Shown piece by piece: positions 1 to 14,597 of a DNA stretch of 64,000 nucleotides. The DNA is taken from contig CM031864.1 of the NCBI GenBank assembly GCA_018697195.1, positions 29,253,668 through 29,317,667 on the forward strand, given 5' to 3'. Position 1 is the stretch's first letter, and each line of letters begins with the position of its first letter. The translations under genes and the position numbers were made by a program. A model generated the notes under the pieces. That model was not told where the DNA came from, made no database searches, and was given only the letters and a program-made list of their open reading frames with translations. Origin of the DNA: Certhia americana (taxonomy: Eukaryota > Chordata > Aves > Passeriformes > Certhiidae).

Positions 1-311
1 TAAAAGTCTTATTTCAAGATGATTCTGCCCTGCATTTATCTTGTTCATCAGATGTGTGGGTGACAGTTCAAGTCTGTCATCAGACCCAGCAGAAGACATA
101 CCTGAAGGATCTCTGTGGAGGGGACAATGGCCATCCTGTCCAAGAGTACTTTGATTAAGGCATTTCCCATTTCAAAGGTCCAGCTTGCATAACAAAATAT
201 TGCTGCAATCACTTGTGTAATGCCATGTTGAAGCAAATTCTCAGTTTACTTGGTTTTCCAACTTATTTCTTCTTTTGAGCATTTTACATATTTATACCAC
301 AAGTATTTGTT

Positions 312-422
312 GGGGCTCTGAGAAACCTGGTCTAATTGAAGGTGTCCCTGTTCATTGCAGGCGCTTGGGCTAGGTGGCCTTTAAAGGTCCCCTCCAACCC
401 AAATCATTCTGTGGTTCTGTGA
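312..422 (+). mobile_element. CR1 LINE 3'-end fragment
   Basis: Carries the CR1 3' end: ctctgagaaacctggtctaa, a ggtgtccctg stretch, then ggtcccctccaacccaaatc and attctgtggttctgtg. Sense to XPR1, inside its first visible intron. Confidence 0.85.
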
Positions 423-3400
423 TTTTTATTTCTATGCAAAATAGCTTAAAGCAGATAAAGATCACAAACATGTTTGAATATCAGTTATGCTGGAGTACAC
501 AGAATCAGCCAGTTTGCATCCAAGATAGGGATGGCTTTTCCCCATGAAGGTGTCATGAAAGAGTTGGAAAAGGCAAGGTGGGAGGCACACGTGGTGCTGG
601 AGCATTGCCAGGAGGGGAGGTGCTGCTGAGAGAGAGAGACCAAAGTTTGGATGTGTTCAATCTGTTTTAATTCAGTAGTCCAGACATTTCCTGTGTTCAA
701 GGGTATGGGCATGTGAATCCAACTCCAGTGAGTTGTGTTAACTTCTCCAATGTCCCCTTGTCAGCCGAGCTGTAGGGTAGTGCCCTGAGTCATCTCCCAT
801 GACAGGAGTCCAAGCAGGTGATGTGATATTCCAGTTAAATCAGTGTAACAGGTTGCTGCTGCCAGAGGAAGAATCTCGCTCTCACCACCTCCTCCCTGTG
901 TGCAAGGAGTTCTTTCAGAGGGCTAAACCACAGGAAACAACTTTATTGATCAGTTTGGTTTTTAATGCCTTTCAGTTTTAATGCTGGCTAGTGCTTTAAA
1001 TACCAGATTGACTTCCTGAGCTGGTTCACTGTGGTCTTAGGTAAGCAGCAGCATCAGAGCAAGGAAAAGGGCATCGTGTGTGTGTGGAAGAGAGGGCATA
1101 AAGGCCAGCCATAACTACTGCTAAAATTGCTCATAACTCCTTCTCCATGTGGTTTTCCTAGGAAAAACTTAATACATACAAGACTTAAGCGTTCACTGTA
1201 TCAACGTTTCTTTAACTGAGTGTAATCTCAGTTTTGTTTTAATTCTTCTCTTCTTTTTGGTTATGTCAGATGCTCTGACAGTTTTTGTGCTGTTTTAATG
1301 AGAAGGTAATTGTTGCTACTCAGTAAAATTCTGGAAGTAGAACGATGAAAGCTGGAGGCTCAATAAAAGGAGCATAAACAGTCATTTTATTATGAAGCTT
1401 TATTTCCTGACAGAAACATGTTTGGCTTGATTAAAATATTCACAATATCAAACTAATCTGTTCTAATAAATAAGAATGCACATTAAAGAAGATTTAGAAA
1501 GTTTCCTTTTATTTCTCTTTCCATGCCACCTTCCACCTTCATTGAGGAGATTGGTCAGCGAAAGAATATTTGTGGGTCTTAGGGTGATGGATCACTATTT
1601 GAGTTTACTTTGATTTCCTCTTGCTTTGCTGAATTTCCAGTCCCATCGTCTACGTGGTGTTCTAAGGTCCCTCCCCCGTGCAGGTCCCCAACTTCCATCA
1701 CTGCTTTGGAGAACTGTACAGTCTGGGGTGATTTTGCCTTACCTTTCCTGGAGCCTATATTTATATTTGTTTAATTGTTACTTGGTTGAAAGTTTGGGAG
1801 ACTTGTCCTGATAATCAGCCGAGGGTTTGCTGAATCCACTGAGTTTTGCCAGGCTGAAGGGAGAGGTGGGGAAGGTGACTACATAGAAAAACTTAAGTTT
1901 TTACTCTGAGCACCTGATTTTATATCAACAGTTCTGGTCTTGGTTTTCCATGCTGCTGTGCTTTTCTTTTATATTTATCTTCTTTGTTTAAGGCACAAAC
2001 TGGGCAACTTGGGGGAAGTGTCCTTTTTTCCATCCATGTGTTTTAGCTGAAGGATTTTCAGATAGGTTTGTAGCTGCATATAACACAGCTGTACTTATTT
2101 TCTTGGGGTCCATTCACTGGATCTTAAAAGCATGAACAAGTACTGCTAAGTTTTTAGTATGGTGGGCCTGTTATTCATGAAAAGGGAAAAAAATATCACC
2201 TTGGATGCAATATTGCTCAGATTAAAGGCTGATTAAGAGGGAATGGATGGCAGTGCTGAACTGTTGTCTCATGTAGAGGTGCAGGGGACAGTTCAGGTCT
2301 TGTCTGTAAGAGGCTGGAGTATCTCTGCTTTACTTAACCTCTGGTGTGTATGGGGGTTTTGTGTAACCATAATTGCTGCTGTCTTGTTGTGTTGTAATGA
2401 AACCCAGAACTGGAAGTAGCAGGTAAGCAGCTGGAGGAAGGTGCAGGTGTGTTATGTAAACCAGGAATGTCCCAGTGTGATCCTGGTAATCCCACAAAGC
2501 TGTAGGATCTCCATTTCCATCGCTGGCTACTTGTCACAACCCAGCAGACGAGGCCTGGACAGGTTCTAGTATGTACCAGCCGAGTAACCCAACCCTGGTG
2601 TTCTCCATTCTTTGTCTTGGAGTAAAGGTCAGTGTGAAATTTGACTCTCAGTTCCTGTTGACTGTCCTTTCTTCACTCTGGGGTGTGTGGCAATACTTCT
2701 GGTCCAGCTTATTGGGAGGAAAAACACACATAAATCTTCACTTTCTTTATTGAAAGAAGAGGAATTTCAGGCTGGTTTTTAGCCAGGGGAAGCAGGTATT
2801 GAGTGCTGTCCCTGTATGATGCCTCCTGGCATCCATGTCTGTCATTCTATATTATCAATATTTTTATGGTAGGTTTTGAAATACTGCTGGGCATTTGTGC
2901 TGCTTTTCTTTAATTTTTTTTTTTCTATCACAAGTTTCTGCCTAGCTGCCCTTCAAATCTGAGGTACCACATAGCCTCAGTTTTTTAAATCTGCTGGGAG
3001 CAGTGAATTTCTTAATGGTACAGAAGTGATGCATTAGTGACTCTCCTGGAATAGCTGACAAAGGCTAGCACTGCCTTCCTTGCTTGCAGAAGGACTGATT
3101 ATTGGTGCTGGATGCTTGTTTGAAGAAGCACCTGTAGAACAGCTGTGCCCTATAAACTGCAAAACCTGCCACTTGGAGCTGTCTTCTCATATATGGCTTA
3201 CTTTTGTTGCCTGTTTTTTCTGTCCCTAAGTTCATACCAGGACGCTGTCATTGCTTTAGAATCTCTGTTTACAGAGTCACAAATATAAATAATTTATAGT
3301 AGACACTTGGTTGGATGTCTAGCTTGTAGGCATGTTGTGGAGGTTGCTTTTTCTTTCCAGCTAAACAAACCATCTGTAAGAATCTGGCTGATTTCCTTGT

Positions 3401-6400
3401 AAGATTTTAGTGATACAGTCTAAAAACTAAGGAAGCAGGGTTTTTATCAATCTGAAAATTGTTGTTTCTAAAGGTATTTTGAAATAGATTTTGTTCATTC
3501 TGGGTTAATTGGTAAAAAAAACCAAAATGATGAAGCAAAACCTGAGAACTTGTGTTGGTGATCGGTAGCAGTTCTTGTCCCCTCCTTCCCCTGCCCACAC
3601 ATAAACCCTGCGTGTGCAGGCAATGCCAGCCTCATTTGCTACCTGAGTGGTCATTTTTTATTGCTAGATTTAAGACAATAATTTAATAACCAGATCTAAT
3701 TTGGGCTAAAGGATTGTTAAGTGGAGAGCTGCCCAGCTCATCTGTGATGGCTCAGAAAAGCAGGTATAGCCTGCTTTGAATTTTCTTGACACTATTTTAA
3801 ATATCAACTAGCTCACGAAGCTTCTTCCCTGGTAAGATGATTTTACAGTATTTGAATTTGAGGTCCACTTTTAGTGGATGGAATAAATTCCAGAAGAGAT
3901 GCACACCATTATATGTGCAGTTGGCAGTTCAGATGTTAGGGTGGAATAACAGGAATGCAAATGTTCCTTTATTTGCAAGCAGAGTTCGCTTCCTTCTTCT
4001 TCCTACAGCAAGAATAAGTCCTATGAAGAAATTTCTGTAGCTGTACTTAAAGCACGTAAAAGTCTGTACCAACAAACTTTTACATGCCCCAAGATGGGAC
4101 ATAAAAGTTCATGGTTAGTAATTAATTTACTGAAAGTTTCAGTGAATGATCCAATTTGTGGCTGACTCAAGTGTGGCCTTCTGTTGTGTGAAAGGGAGTT
4201 GCCTTGTGGAAAAACCTTTCCTTTGGAAAAACACCCCAATAAACACCAGGATGATGCATCAGGAGTGTAAAGATAATAATCTCTGCCCCTGCATTGGGAG
4301 ACTTCCAAGCCTGATTTTTTTTTACCTGCGGAATTTCACTGTACTGTGTAAAAAGGTTGGGGAATTGAGAACCTTGGTGCTGCAAATCTGTCAAGGGTAT
4401 GAGAGAAATGTGATGGTTGAGTAGACAGACAAAGCTGATGGGATTTTGGAGATATGTTTTCATTATAGTGACCCAATTTTTAGTGTTTTGAGTAGAAATA
4501 AAAGTGGCTTTTTCTTCTTTTTTTTCCCTAGAGTGCCACTGGGCCTTAGAAGTATATGCAGTTATCGTCTTTATAGAAACAAGAAAACTGTCTTTTAAAT
4601 CTTGTTAATTTTTCATAACGCAGCTCTGTTGCTGTAGTCCTCCTAGTTGAATGCTGGGTACAGGGTGTAGAAAAAATTTAAAAATTTAAAATCTAGTGTA
4701 TTCAAAGTGGTGCTGATGTTAAACTTGTGATCATCTATTCAGTACTATTTGATGAGATTAATGCCAAGTTGAGCTTGATTTTTGTTTTTATTTCACTGAC
4801 TAGATTTCAGATCCCTCCTCATAAATCAAATTGCCTCCTCTGTAGCGAAAGTGTTGAAATAGCATTACACAGATAAAGCTGTTTTGTGGCAAACAGAAGG
4901 TGATTCAGAGAACTACACCTGTGCTGATCTCATAATGAAGCTAATTAATCTTTGCTAATAAAATGTCCTTTAAAATTCAGCATGATAAAGAGTAGAGGAC
5001 TTATTAAAAATGATTACTTTTAAAGGGCACTGCTTTAACATAGAAAACTTTTACTGGTGTGTTCTTGCAAGGGAGTGAGTGAGCAGAGCTGCCTGGGATG
5101 CTGATCATTTGTTTATATACTACAGCTGCAGAAAATGAGAAATGAAATGAACACTTGAGAGTAGCACTGAGAAATGAGTGCTTGGGACAGCTTTGGAATG
5201 TAATTTGGATGTTAATTTTTCAACTTCAGGTTCTATTTCAGGTGTGCCAACATCTGAGCTCTCTGTAAACCTGAAAACGTGGCAGGGGGTAGTATATCTA
5301 AATTGCTGCTGGTTTGGGCTTTGCAAGAAAAAGCAAGAGATTTGCAGGCTTCCTGCAGTGTTTTGGGTTTTGGTTTTTTTTATTCAGGACAGGGAATCCA
5401 TAGGAGGATGAGGTCTGGAAAGTGCAGTATTGATCAGACAGTTTGCTTGGCAGTCTCGTTCACGGCAGCTCCTTGGAGCTGAAGGTAAATGGAGTATTAA
5501 GACTATAGAAAAAGAACAAAAGGAAGGTTAGGCCAGCCCCACCAATAGCTAGATGCCTTTTAGAAACAGGCCCTGTTGTCATGGAGCTCCTGAACCCAAG
5601 GACGGAGTCTGGCACTGTGATTTTCTCATGGCAAAACAGTGTTGTCCTGTCCTAGCCTTGTGGGGGAAATAAATAAAATAAAGGCAGTAGCCTTGGCAGC
5701 ATTTGTCTATTATTGCAGCTCAATGACTGAACAGAGTGAGACCAGGACCAAAGGGAAACCTTTTCTTCACAGGTTCCTGATTTTTTTTATTTATTTATTT
5801 TTTTAAATCTGGCATCTACCCTGGTCTGCAAGATATCTTTTATAAGGTGGCATTTGACATTTGGAGAAGAATTTTAAATAGTTTATGTAGGACTTGCTTT
5901 CCTCTGAGTCAGCAGTGTTTTGAGGTTGAGATAGAGATAGAATTCCTAATCTCAAGGGTTTTGGAAGGGCTTCCAGTAGGACTTGATCTGCGTTCAAAGC
6001 CCATTTTCCCATTCTAAATTTTAGATTATGTCAAACTGTTCAACACACTTATTTGTAATTTCTTCAACTGGTCAATAATTTATAAAACAATATATTCATT
6101 GTGTTATTTGGCATTGATTATGTTAGTTTAACTCTTTGTTGCTTTATGAGCTTTTTGGTATCTTAAAAGATGCTATTTTACTTGCACAGAAATACTTGTG
6201 CTTGACTTTATGGACAAAAAGTAGCTTCCATGCTTAAAGATATTTTCTTTTTTTTTTTTTGTTACTTCCAGTGTCTGAAGTTTAAGAACTTGTTTGGTCC
6301 TACTGTTATTTTGTGAACGTACTGAAACATAAAAACTTCTGCCATAAGCAATGGCAGAAGAGGTTTGGTGTTTCCATAGGAGGAAAGCAGTGAGCCTGTG

Positions 6401-7566
6401 TGCTTTTATTTCTTTATGACTTATTTTTAAGTGCAGGAAATGATGGTTCCCTCATGTCAGAAAGCACCTCTAGATAAACTTTTCTGCTAGATGTGGGTAA
6501 GCTCTTTGAGCACGAAAATTGGCCTTTCAGGTCCATTCTTAAGAGCCAGCTCTGGTTTGGTACCTCCTAATTACTATTATTTGCTAAGTTACAGGCATGT
6601 AGTGAACAAAATCTCTGCATTTTATGTATTGCATAGTAATTTCTGCTGTTTCACCCTCCTCCCTTGTTTGTTGTGCTTTGCTGTCAGGTCAAGGATTTGG
6701 AAGTCTTGGAGGCAAGCTCAGATCAGCCCTATTGGGAGAGCCTCAGGCTGGGATGTTGCAACTGCTGTGACTCTGCTGTTAGGAGTCACCAGCCCTGAAG
6801 CAGAGTTATTTTCTGTCCCTGTGGTGCTCAGGCTGCCCACGAGGAGGGATCCATGTGGGAGTGCTCTGTGGAGTGGGATTGCTCATCCTTGGTCCAGAGC
6901 CCTTGAGCAGGGCTGGAATGACCCCTGGGGCTGCTGCGGTTCTCCTTCAGCAAAGAGGAGCCCAAGTCCTGTCATCCCAGGGTTTGTTTACTCCAGGGAG
7001 GGAGTCTTCATCCTTGGGAGTAGCCAAAGAGCTGCAAGTATAATGATTGGATAAGAAAGGAACCCTGGGAGCCAAAGCTTGGAGTTTGGAACAGGCTTTG
7101 AAGCCCTTGAGAATTCTTCCCCAGAAGCCCTTGGGTGGTGAAGTTGTAAACACCAGGCATCTCTGCAGAACTGGTTATTTTCTCTCTGTTTACTCTTTAA
7201 AGCATCATCAAACTTGAAAAGAAGAGGACTTCTTCTGAGGTTGCTCCTGCACTGCAGTTTTGTGTTGTGTTCTTTACTCTTTCCATACCATCCCTTAAAA
7301 ATGGTACTGACGTGTGTAGGTTTGTGGTGCTTGATATCAGAGCCAAAACAATAGAAAAAAATCAGAAAAATCTAAATATTGAAATTTTGTATTTACATAT
7401 TCTCTTGAAGTTGCTTTTGCTAGAAATTAGTGCTAAAAGAAAAAGATTTCTTGGTTATGACTGTCTAATATGTGTATCTGATAGTGAATGAAACTTCTGT
7501 GTATTCATTCATCTTCTCAATTTAATAATAATAATGTGTATTTCAACATCTATTTGAATCTGGTAG

Positions 7567-7698
7567 AATCAGCATCCCTGGAAGTGTTCAAAAAACATGT
7601 GGATGTGTCACTTGGAGACATGGTTTAATGGTGGGCTTGACAATGATTGGATTCACTCATCTTAATCCAACCTGAAGCAAGTCTGTGGTTCTGTGGGC
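7567..7698 (+). mobile_element. Diverged CR1 LINE fragment
   Basis: Matches the CR1 consensus around ccctggaagtgttcaaaaaa, acttggagacatggtttaat and the terminal ctgtggttctgtg. Internally degraded. Confidence 0.75.
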
Positions 7699-8679
7699 TA
7701 TTTCTCAATGTTGTTGAGACCATAATAAAGTCTTAATATTCCTGTTTGTGTTAACACTAACCCTTGCAATCTGTGAGGGTGCATGAAGATTCAGGGGCTG
7801 TAACCATGGAAGCTTTGCTTCAGCATTAGGAACAGTTGGTTTTTGACAGTACTGAAATTGGTAATTATAGCCTGTCTTGATTTATTTTTTTTTTACTCAT
7901 TAAACTAATTTTTTAATTACTAGAAAATGCATTCTGTCTTTGAGATTCTGCACTATATTTTTTATAACAACAAGGTGACTGAATCACTGCTTTAATTTCA
8001 AGTTTTGACTTTAATTATGGAATTGTATGTAGTTCTTGCAAAAGAATTAAAACTGTTCCAGAGCAGTGGGGTGAAGGAGAGTTGTGGATCTGATCACAAT
8101 CACCATAATTTAGGCCTTTTCCTTTCAACTTTGCTTATGAGAAAAATTTTAATTTTCCAGGAGGGAAGTTTCCACACAGTTTTCTGTATGGATTTTAGTT
8201 TGCTGTGATGTTATGTTTGTATTTGAAGGATTACCCTGATGAGAAGGTGGGGAATGGTGGCTGAAGCCAATGAGTCCTACTGGAAGATCAGGTGAAGGCT
8301 TCAGTTAAAAACTTGGTGCTTTCCTTCTGAGTAAAAATGATTGCTGAGCTGGAGTGAGCACTTAGGGTCAGCTTTGGTCTTTGAAGCGAAAATGGAGCTG
8401 AGATCTGAAATAGCATTTGGAAGGATCAGAAAAGATGATGGGAACTTTGGTCAGGGTGCTGTTACTGCTGATGCAAGTGTGTCCCTCTCTGTCTTGGTGA
8501 AATTCCTTTTACAAGTAAATATGTGATCCCTCAAGCACTTTGGATTTGGTTGTTGTTCTTCCTTTGCATGACAAAGATGGCGGATTTACTCTGAAGAACT
8601 GTTTCCATGGCAGCCCCTTGTAAAATTGTTCCTGTGTTCCTCTCTTACAACTTCTCTGTTTTTCTGTTTTGTTTTGTAG

Positions 8680-8781
8680 ACACAGATGAGGACACGGTGA
8701 AAAGATGTTTTGCCACGTTTGAAGAGAAATTCTTCCAAACCTGTGAGAAAGAACTTGCCAAAATCAACATTTTCTATTCAG
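8680..8781 (+). CDS. XPR1: XPR1 coding exon, SPX domain (about residues 41-74)
   Basis: Acceptor ttttgtag precedes 8680 and donor gtaagg follows 8781. The exon opens with two bases of a split codon, then reads [18 protein letters not shown] and on to KINIFYS, and leaves one base of a split codon. This is the helical part of the SPX domain. It is the leftmost XPR1 exon found; the exon or exons for the initiator Met and first ~40 residues were not found in 1-8679. Confidence 0.95.
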
Positions 8782-11700
8782 GTAAGGTACTTATTTTGTG
8801 TCTATTTGTGGAAAATTCAACAACAAAAAAAGGGCCTGAAGGTCCCAGACTTTCAGGGTAATCACAGTGGTGATGCAGGTCTACCACCAGGTAATTAGAG
8901 AGTGGGTTTGTTTGGAAAACTGCTCTGGTTTAATCACAGATTTGGAGCTAAACCCTGGTATTTGGCAGGAGGGAGAACGAATGGCAGGTGATTTCATGTC
9001 TTTGAACTTTCAGGGTGTTCTGCTGAACTTTATGGAGATGCTCTTAAAACTAAAGGGCAGTCTTTCAGTTTATCCATGCTGACAGTCTCCTGGCCATGTT
9101 TTAGGTGTGCTGAGCCTCCTAGCTGGTGTTTTCCTGAGCTTCTGCAGGAACAGCTCTGGTGGGCTTGCCTGTGTATGGTAGCTTGATCATCTTGATGGGT
9201 CCAACAAGTTTTTAAACACTGAACTCTTACTGAAACCCCTGCAGCCTTCTGGACTACAAAAGCCAGCAGCAATTGCCATGGGCTGTGTATTTTGAGTAAA
9301 AATGTTGTGATGGTAAGAGTGGGGATTTCTAGGTGTCGTATATCAAGTGCTGGTTTTTGTCGTTTCCTCTGAGAAAGTTGCTTCCCATCCTGTGTTTTGA
9401 AAACTTTTTGTCCAACTTTTGGACAGGTTAATTGGAGATTCACCCTGTAAAATTGCTACAAAAGGCTTGGTATACTCTGGCTCCTCCTGCCATTACACTT
9501 CAGATGATTTCCAGCCTCTTTTGGTGTGGTTTAAAAATGAGATTTCAACTAGAAAAGCATTTAAACGTAGATACAGCAATGCATTGGCTTCTATGCTTCC
9601 TCTTAACATGTTGATTTATTAACTTAGTGCTGTAAACAGGATTTGCAGCACAATATGATAGCTTTTTCTAGTTCTGATTTTAATCTGGTAACAAAGGCAC
9701 AGTTGAATTGTGCAAAATATTTTCATAACCATTGGGTGATGACTTTATTGCTGGCTCTTCTACTGCCAGCCAGGATGTGGATTGTGAACTTGAGGATAGC
9801 TGAAAGCATGATAGATGCAGTGGCTGAGCACTGCAGCTTTCCCTCTGTTCACCTTCCATCTAGGGAAGTAAATCTCCTTTGGGCTGGCTGTGCCTGCTCT
9901 CCCAGCTCCCTGGAGCAGAGTGAATGTCAGGACAAGAGGCAGTTTTTTAGGTGAAAGTGATGGTTTTTATTAGGTCAGCTGGGTTTTACACTTTATAGGC
10001 ATTTTTCTGCATGCAGTTCATATGTACCTAACTCAGAGCACTGCTCTGTGTGGTTTCCCTGGGAGATCTTGTGTTTTTATTCCAGATCTGAGGTTTTTAT
10101 GCTCAGAAACTTCCTCTCTGAGCCGTATCAGATCCTGTGCGCTGTTAGCTAGACTCTGTGCAGGAAGTTCTGTCAATTTAGATGCACAATATAGATTGTA
10201 ATTTTCCCTAATGAGGACCTGCTGCCACACGTGCACCCACATATATGTACCCATTCCAGCATTGTTTAAAATGGCATTAATAACATAGAATAGGGTTGTT
10301 TTTTTCCCCAGTTAGCTGTCATTTCAAAAAGTTCCAGGAGAGAATAGGCGTAATTTGAAAATCTCCTGTGCTAAGATTAAAATAAGTCTTTTATTTGCAG
10401 AAGAGCGACATGACTTTCATAGAATGGAAACCTGTTATTAGGGTTATTAGCATTGAGCTGCAGCAAGAAATGTTCCATCAGTGGTTCCTACCCTTGATCA
10501 TGTCAGAAATTTGTCATGTCGGACCTTATTGTAACTCCAGGCATGTGTTGGCTTGGATTTATGACCTGGCACATCCTATTTATTATAGGTTTATTACACA
10601 GCTTATTACACCCCTGTCTTTACTATAGTAAATATTGTTCATTTTCAAGAAAATAAAATTTTTTGTTGATCTCTGCTTCATTTCCTCATCATCTTTCCCT
10701 AGGCTGAAGGCTCCTCAGTGAGCATCACCCAGGATCACCACAGCACAAACAACCTCATCCTCTTGGGATGGCTGGGTTGTGAACCCCAATTCCTCCCCGG
10801 AGCACTCAGAGCTGGAGTGACTTCTGGAAAAGCCTTTCTTTGCCCATCCCTGTGTGCTCCCTTCAAACATTGCCTTAATTTCCCATCTCAGTGGAAAGGA
10901 AAACTGCCATTACCTAAGTCAGATTTGATAAACAATTTGCAATTTTTTGGGCTGTGCTCAAGAAGATCTATCCCCAAATGAAAGAAAAACAATTGCAGAA
11001 AAATTTGCAGATGGTTTTAGCAGAGGAATGCCTATTCAAGTGCTAAAGTTTTATCTGTGGCCAGTTTTGGTGTGTGTTCAGGATTTCCTAGATGACAAGT
11101 TTGTTATGTTTTAAATCACCATCATCAGGATTTGGCTAAACAGTAGCCAGCAACATTTCTCTGGTTAATTTAGGAATGCTTTTGTTATTTGTAGGAAACC
11201 CTGGCTTTAAATTGGGAAGCAAAGTATTGAACATAATATGTACAGGTAGGGAAGGGAAGGAATGCTAGAAGGAGCTGCCTAAAACATGTAGCTGGCAGGA
11301 GGTTCAGGCTGTTGATCACCTCCTGTCTGGTGAAACAGGCTTTGATCACACCCATGCCCATGTAAACTGAAATCTGGGGGGAAATGTTCCTGGTTCTTTA
11401 GTGCAAAAGTTCACCCTTACGTGTGAACTTTCATTTAAACTTGAAAAATGAAGTCAAAAACCAGCTTGGAAATGCATAGTTGGGGTGATAACTCTTTAGT
11501 TTCTTTTAGTCAGAATCTAGCAGCATTTTTTGAGCAAAGCTGCTGCTTTATGGCAAGCACTTTTGTTGAAGTCTGCTGCTCTTGGTTTTGGATTTCTTGT
11601 TAGTCTTTACCATGAAATTATACTTGAGCTGAGGGCTCTGTGGACATCAGGTCATGCAAAATGCTGCAACACAAGAGTGGTTACAGTTTCTAACCTTTTT

Positions 11701-13984
11701 TTGGGTTTTTTTTAACTCTTCTCTCAAGTGACATATTTTTTAAAGTCACTTTTCAGAATGTTAAATTTGTGGTGGATAGTGCTAAATTAGCACTAGTGGT
11801 ATATCACTTTTCAATTATTTTGGAGTACACTGCAAAGTGAAAAATTCATTTCTATTCTGCTTTGCTATTTCCTGGGCTATTCCCTAGGAGGTTCTCAGAA
11901 CAGCAGCACACGTTTTGTTTTGTTTTGATTTTTCATTGAGTCTTGATGGTAAAAAAAAATCATACTTGATTAAGATGAAATGATTTGTGGATGGGATAAC
12001 TGGAGTCAGTGCAGGATAGAGAAGGTGGTGACAGGATGGCTGTTTCTCAGGAGTGGCATTTTTTATAGATAGCTGCAGTTGTAAATATTTCAAGGCATCT
12101 TATTCTCTTTAAATATTGTTTTATTGGGCTGATGGATTTTAGGATTTTTTTGGACATGAGAACAATGGAACAGTGCTTTCAGTTGAAAATATATGTTTAA
12201 ACTCTTCCATATCTACTGATTTGGTTTAAAAGAAATCTCAGTGTATCACAGATGGTTTAATAGATGTTTTCAATATAGAGAGAGAACTTATGAGCTTTAT
12301 TTATATGAAGGCTTTTGATTTGAACAGATACCTGTTCCTTCTTCCTGAGGGAGTTCCCAAAGTAGGGTGGGATTATTGTTTTTGCAGTCTGATCTTGTTG
12401 TGGTAAATATTATGCGGTTATAGGTGGTGGGCAGACAATTTTCACTGTAGGCTGCATTTCCTGTTTGGTGGAGTCCTTGCAGCTGTGGAAGTTGTCAGAG
12501 AGGAGTTGCCCTTTCCTGCATTTTAAATCTCCTTCCTTTATTAAAGTTTATAAGCAAGAAATTTAGAGTTTCAGGCTCACTCACTTTCCTATATTGATCC
12601 CCATTTTCTGTTTGGAAAGGCGTTCTCCTTCTGGCAAATACCTTATGCACTGTAAAATTATTTATGGAGTAGTTTTGCTCTTAAAATGAAGCAGAATTGA
12701 GTAAGACAAGGGAAAGAGAAGAATAAATCTTACATCTGAGTGAGGAGCAATCGAGAATTATTGCTGATATATTGCTATATAAGATATTAATGAAGAGAAT
12801 TATAATAACATCCAGGAGGCTGTTGGGTCAGAGCTTTGCGTAGTAGAGGGACCTTGTGGCTCTGTGGTTTCTGACATAGTGCTGGGTGTCCTACTGGGTG
12901 GAGGTGGCTCCAACACTGTGACCTGGTCAACACCTTCCTGGCCAACACCAACACCCATGGTCTGTGACCCTGCTTATCAACAGACACGCCAAAGTTGTGA
13001 CTGAAGCTTAGCAGGGGAAAAAAAGCCTGGAGAGAACCAGTTGTACAGAACAAAGAGAATGATAATGGTCTTAACTCTGCTGGTTTTAGCTTTAAAAGAT
13101 TGTTATTTGGCCAAAAATATTATTTTCTGAAAGTACATAAAGCAGCATGTTTAAAGGAACACCACCTTCATACTTGAGGTGTGAGGAAGAGAGACAGACT
13201 TGTTCTGAAAACACATCAAAATTACATTTAAGTGCAGGCTGATGGCTTCTTTAACCAGTAAATAACGAGGCAATGCTTCTAAAGTGAGGAAAAGAGGGAT
13301 AAATTATTACAGCAGATGATGTACAGCAGCCAGCAGTGTTGTAACTCCTGATCAAAGCAGAGCTGTGTTTGTCTGTCGCTGGGAGCTTGGCAGAGGGGCC
13401 GTGCTGCACTCTGAGCAACAAAATTCAGTGTCACATTTGAAGTGTGGGGTTTGTCTTCTTTGATTTCCCTACTGTCACATGAAAAGATAGTAAACATGTA
13501 GTCAGTGGTGGGTGCACAGATCTGAAAAACGCTTTGCTTACTCACTGTCATGTTTCATAATATTGTCTAACAGGATTTTTCTCTAATGCTTCTGGTGCAC
13601 TTGATTTATTTGGGAAAGAGGAGCAGCTCTTCTGTTGGGCTCAGAGTAGACATGTGGTCAGTACTTTGGTATTTGGGTGAGACCCTATCTGCCTGCTGCC
13701 TCCAGCCAGTGCGAGGACGCCTGCCCCACTGTCCTTGTGCTGGTTTGTAGTCCCCAGGCACAGGCTGGGCCTCTTCCATCCCTAACAGGTATTTGTGTGC
13801 TGCTGGACTGAGCCTCCTCTAGAAATCAAAGCTGAGATGGAAGTTGAGAGGTCTCAGTTCCTGGCTAATGCTGCTTTAGTCTGTGCTGAAGGGACAGCCC
13901 CTTGATTTTGGGGGCCCCATATTAATTTTGGGGATTTTTTCTGGAGAACTTGTGTGTTTTTTGTAGGTTTAATAAGGAAAGCCT

Positions 13985-14466
13985 CCTCCTGTGGTCTGCC
14001 CTTGTGAGAACACATCTGGAGCTCTGCATCCAGGTCCAGGGCTCACAGCACAGGAAGGACATGTACCCATTAGAGTAGGTCCAGAGGACTGGAGCACCTC
14101 TGCTCAGTCTGGGAGAGCTGGGCGTCCAGTTCAGCCTGGAGAAGGCTCCAGGGAGACCATGCAGCCCCCTCCTGTGCCTAAAGGGTCCAAGAGAGCTGGA
14201 GAGGGACTTTGGGTGAGGGTTTGGAGAGACAGGACAAGGAGAATGGCTTTGCAGTGACAGAGGGCAGGTTTGAATTAGATATTAAAAAGAAATTCTTCCC
14301 TGTGAGGGTGCTGAGACCCTGGCACAGATTGCCCAGAGAAGCTGTGGTTGTCCAATCACTGGAAGTGTTCAAGGCCAGGCTGCACAAGGAACAAGTGGGA
14401 GATGTCCCAGCCAATGGCAGGGGGCTGAAATGAGATGGTCTTTAACCCAAGCCATTCTGTGATCCC
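13985..14466 (+). mobile_element. CR1 LINE 3' fragment (about 480 bp)
   Basis: Long sense-strand CR1 piece with recognisable ORF2-end blocks: aggtccagaggactggagca, tcagcctggagaaggctcca, aattcttccctgtgagggtg, ctggaagtgttcaaggccag and the terminal aagccattctgtgatc. The reading frame is broken relative to a full CR1. Confidence 0.93.
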
Positions 14467-14597
14467 TTCCTGTGAAAAGAGAAATATGCAGAGCTGTTGA
14501 GTTGAATGCACGATGGGGGAAGGCTATGCAGTGCAGTGCATTTTAGCCACAGGCACATTACTTGAGGAACAGGTGCAGTGTTTTTAGGGCTGCGTGG

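Larger units (their letters stand above)
1..8679 (+). other. XPR1: XPR1 intron (5' part)
   Basis: AT-leaning, with T-rich runs (for example 5780-5805 and 6247-6262) and CR1 pieces at 312-422 and 7567-7698. I looked for the XPR1 exon or exons encoding the N-terminal ~40 residues and did not find them. Short open frames here show no known protein similarity. Confidence 0.7.

Noticed and set aside
6491..7054. A 187-codon open frame in an XPR1 intron
   Set aside because: Composition changes along its length and it has no recognisable domain; most likely chance.
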